From assembly GCA_900766245.1 (NCBI GenBank), contig CAAFUR010000011.1, forward strand, positions 1 to 64,000: a DNA stretch of 64,000 nt. The letters are read 5' to 3'. Position 1 is the stretch's first letter, and every line of letters begins with the position of its first letter. Both the position numbers and the translations under genes were made by a program. Shown here piece after piece: positions 61,894 through 64,000 of the stretch. This DNA comes from Veillonellaceae bacterium. GTDB lineage: Bacteria > Bacillota > Negativicutes > Veillonellales > Veillonellaceae. The notes below the pieces were generated by a model, which was not told the DNA's origin, did no database searches, and saw only the letters and a list, made by a program, of their open reading frames with translations.

Positions 61894-64000
61894 ATGAAAG
61901 TAACAAATAAGCGCATTTCTGCAGCTCTGTTAGCCTGTGTAGCATTGACTACATTCAGTGGCGTACAAGCAGCATTTGATGAGCATTTAGACCACTACCA
62001 ATTAGACGCAAAGGTAGTAAAAGGAGATCGTTCTAAAGATCAATTTGGTAACACAGTAACAGAACAATCTTACTATCGTACAGGTGGTGACGTAAAAGTT
62101 ATCACTCGTGATGAAATTGAAAAACGTCATTACGCTGATTTAACAGAAGCGATCAAACGTATTCCAGGTATTACATTCCAAAATCCAGGATACCGTGGTG
62201 GGGAATATGGGTTCCAGTTTTTCAATAACGGTATTTCTATTAATGGTGATACTCGCGTCATTATTATGGTGGATGGTCGCCGTGTAGATAACTCTACAAG
62301 TACTCGTATTGCAAGTAGTAGTGAGTCAGGTAGTAAGTCTACAGGAGTAAATCTTGACCAAGTTATCAATATTAATGCAGTAGATAAAATCGAAGTAATT
62401 AAAGGTCCAGGAGCCTCTGTATATGGTTCTGATGCTACTGGTGGTGTTATCAATATTATCACACGAAAAGGTGAGGCTATAAGTCAAGGCTCTATAGACC
62501 TTTCCACTGGTTCTTGGGGAAAACATAACTATGATTTCTCTTATTCTGGTAGTGCAGGAAATGACAACTCTTTACATTACTTTGTCGGACTACACCGTGT
62601 GATGTCTGGTGATACAAAATATCGTGATGGACATACCGGAGATATTGGAATATTGGGTGGCTCTCGTTTTGATGAGCGAAGCGCTAATGTACGTATTGAT
62701 AAAGATTTTAGTGATACAGAACGTTTAACTGTATCTATTAATCACCAACAAGGTAAAGATGGATATCCTATTTCAACACCAAATTTACAATACTGGAATC
62801 AAAAAGATTGGAACCAAATCATATTCAAAGCTGCTGTTGGTGAACGGGATGAAGATGGTAAGTTAATCCTAAATGAAGACTATTCTGGGGACTATGAGTA
62901 CGAAAATAAATATAAAGTTGTGCAAAATGAAAAAGGAAATCCTGCCTACCATAATTTATTTGCCCTAGATGGATTTGGTTACAATTCCTATAGTAAATAT
63001 AAAAATAATGATGTGGATGTAAAATACACTTTCGATCGTCAATCTGATATGGAAAGCTTTGTTCGTTTCTATCATCAAAGTCATCAATATTTAAGTAGTG
63101 ATAAATATGCTTGGGTATTACACGATGATGGAATGAGTAATAAGGCATTCAATTTAACGGGAGATCAATTTACAAAGGATTTCCCAGATGGGGCTAAAGA
63201 TGGAGCTTTATTAGATGCATGGATTGAAAAAAATTTAGCCCCATTCCCTGGCGGTAGTAAAGCAGCCTTGGAAGAATGGGTAGCTAAAACGGGTGGAAAA
63301 GCTCAAGATCCAAGACATTATTATGATGAAAGAAAGCGTGGGATTCAATTACAACTGGCACGTTCTATAGGTAAACATGATATCATCATGAATGTTTCCT
63401 ACGATAAAGATCAAAATGATTATGTAGATCAAATACGGAAAAGAAAAACATCTGTAAAACGTAATTCTTTATATGGTTATGTACAAGATAAAATTCATGT
63501 AAATGATAATTTTGATGTGACACCAGCTGTACGATTTTCTAAATATAGTGATTACACAACAGAAACGGGAAAATCGTTAGGTGGCGATCCACATGTAGTG
63601 ACACCTTCTTTAAATCTACAATACCAACTGCATGATGGTAGCACAGTGTATGCTGGTTGGACAAAAGTTCTTCGTCCATTACGTAGTGGTGATTATGTTT
63701 CAGCCTATGATGGAACAAAAACAAACTTAAAGGATGAAAAAGGAAATGTATATACAGTAGGCTATCAAAAAATATTTAACAAGAAAACCACTGTAGGTGT
63801 AAACTATAGTCTTACTGACATGACAAATGCTATTGCTAGCTTTGAAATAAGAACTCCGAGGGGGTTTGAAAGTGTTCCTGTGAATGCAAATCAAAAGAAA
63901 ACATCTTTTAATCTTACAGTAGATCATAAGATTAATAAAAACTGGACTGTTGGTGTGGCATACAGTCATTTAAAAGATAAATGGTCTGCAAAACCAGGTT
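61894..64000 (+). CDS. TonB-dependent outer-membrane receptor, 5' part
   Basis: This open frame of at least 702 codons is cut by the window end. A signal peptide (MKVTNKRISAALLACVALTT...GVQAA) is followed by a plug domain: VITRDEIEKRHYADLTEAIK, RIPGITFQNPGYRG, IIMVDGRRVDN and IEVIKGPGASVYGSDATGGVINIITRKG. Then come alternating beta strands of the barrel, including QQGKDGYP and VTPAVRFSKYSDYT. Such receptors import iron chelates, cobalamin or other large ligands. The ligand is unclear. Presence of this protein shows that the organism has an outer membrane. GGAGGT precedes the ATG. Confidence 0.95.
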   Translation, partial: MKVTNKRISAALLACVALTTFSGVQAAFDEHLDHYQLDAKVVKGDRSKDQFGNTVTEQSYYRTGGDVKVITRDEIEKRHYADLTEAIKRIPGITFQNPGYRGGEYGFQFFNNGISINGDTRVIIMVDGRRVDNSTSTRIASSSESGSKSTGVNLDQVININAVDKIEVIKGPGASVYGSDATGGVINIITRKGEAISQGSIDLSTGSWGKHNYDFSYSGSAGNDNSLHYFVGLHRVMSGDTKYRDGHTGDIGILGGSRFDERSANVRIDKDFSDTERLTVSINHQQGKDGYPISTPNLQYWNQKDWNQIIFKAAVGERDEDGKLILNEDYSGDYEYENKYKVVQNEKGNPAYHNLFALDGFGYNSYSKYKNNDVDVKYTFDRQSDMESFVRFYHQSHQYLSSDKYAWVLHDDGMSNKAFNLTGDQFTKDFPDGAKDGALLDAWIEKNLAPFPGGSKAALEEWVAKTGGKAQDPRHYYDERKRGIQLQLARSIGKHDIIMNVSYDKDQNDYVDQIRKRKTSVKRNSLYGYVQDKIHVNDNFDVTPAVRFSKYSDYTTETGKSLGGDPHVVTPSLNLQYQLHDGSTVYAGWTKVLRPLRSGDYVSAYDGTKTNLKDEKGNVYTVGYQKIFNKKTTVGVNYSLTDMTNAIASFEIRTPRGFESVPVNANQKKTSFNLTVDHKINKNWTVGVAYSHLKDKWSAKPG

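Overview
The window reads like chromosome from a low-GC diderm Firmicute, class Negativicutes, most likely Veillonella or a close relative. The basis is gene content, not a database match. A Firmicute-style order (ftsE-ftsX-LytM peptidase-ctpA-obgE-yhbY-proB-proA-nadD-yqeK-LCP-rsfS) and a CsaB-type pyruvyltransferase sit together with a TonB-dependent outer-membrane receptor. Superoxide reductase and a 2[4Fe-4S] ferredoxin fit an anaerobe. Several genes start at TTG or GTG.

Layout. 1-1.7 kb: an Rpn-family nuclease, then an accessory patch in which a 25-codon hydrophobic peptide gene with a strong ribosome binding site lies between two diverged long palindromic elements; it looks like a type I toxin-antitoxin locus. 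1.7-4.1 kb: metA and metY, a two-step route to homocysteine by direct sulfhydrylation of O-acetylhomoserine. 4.5-6.6 kb: an unknown exported protein, an XRE-type regulator and a small ferredoxin. 6.6-14.1 kb: a diverged tandem duplication (RhuM-family fragment, tRNA-like sequence, Zn/Cd/Pb-type P-ATPase) whose second copy ends exactly at an ISL3-family insertion sequence.

14.2-20.8 kb: housekeeping genes (DUF3084 protein, YqgF-like protein, YitT protein, signal peptidase I, cob(I)alamin adenosyltransferase, superoxide reductase, aspartate kinase, TVP38/DedA-like protein). 21.0-28.5 kb: a type II-A CRISPR-Cas locus with a divergently transcribed tracrRNA, cas9, cas1, cas2, a csn2 broken at a C7 tract, and a 17-repeat array. 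The array has a duplicated spacer block, and an inverted partial repeat lies in the leader.

28.7-53.3 kb: secA, prfB (programmed +1 frameshift, here at UAA instead of the usual UGA), a DUF2993 protein, a DUF5693 membrane protein, csaB, a split transketolase, ftsEX with its LytM partner, ctpA, obgE, yhbY, proBA, a 47-aa membrane peptide gene, nadD, yqeK, an LCP protein, rsfS, a CvfB-like S1 protein, trkA, trkH and an MBL hydrolase. 53.4-53.9 kb: five tRNA genes (Asp, Phe, Gly, Cys, Leu). 54-64 kb: a small unknown protein, an MFS transporter, an Lrp/AsnC regulator coupled to an aminotransferase, a DUF438/PAS/DUF1858 protein, an orphan AbiEi-type antitoxin, a RarD-like transporter and the 5' two-thirds or so of a TonB-dependent receptor cut by the window end.

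The parts most worth following are the type I toxin-antitoxin candidate, the C-tract break in csn2, the anti-repeat in the CRISPR leader and the UAA-containing prfB frameshift site.
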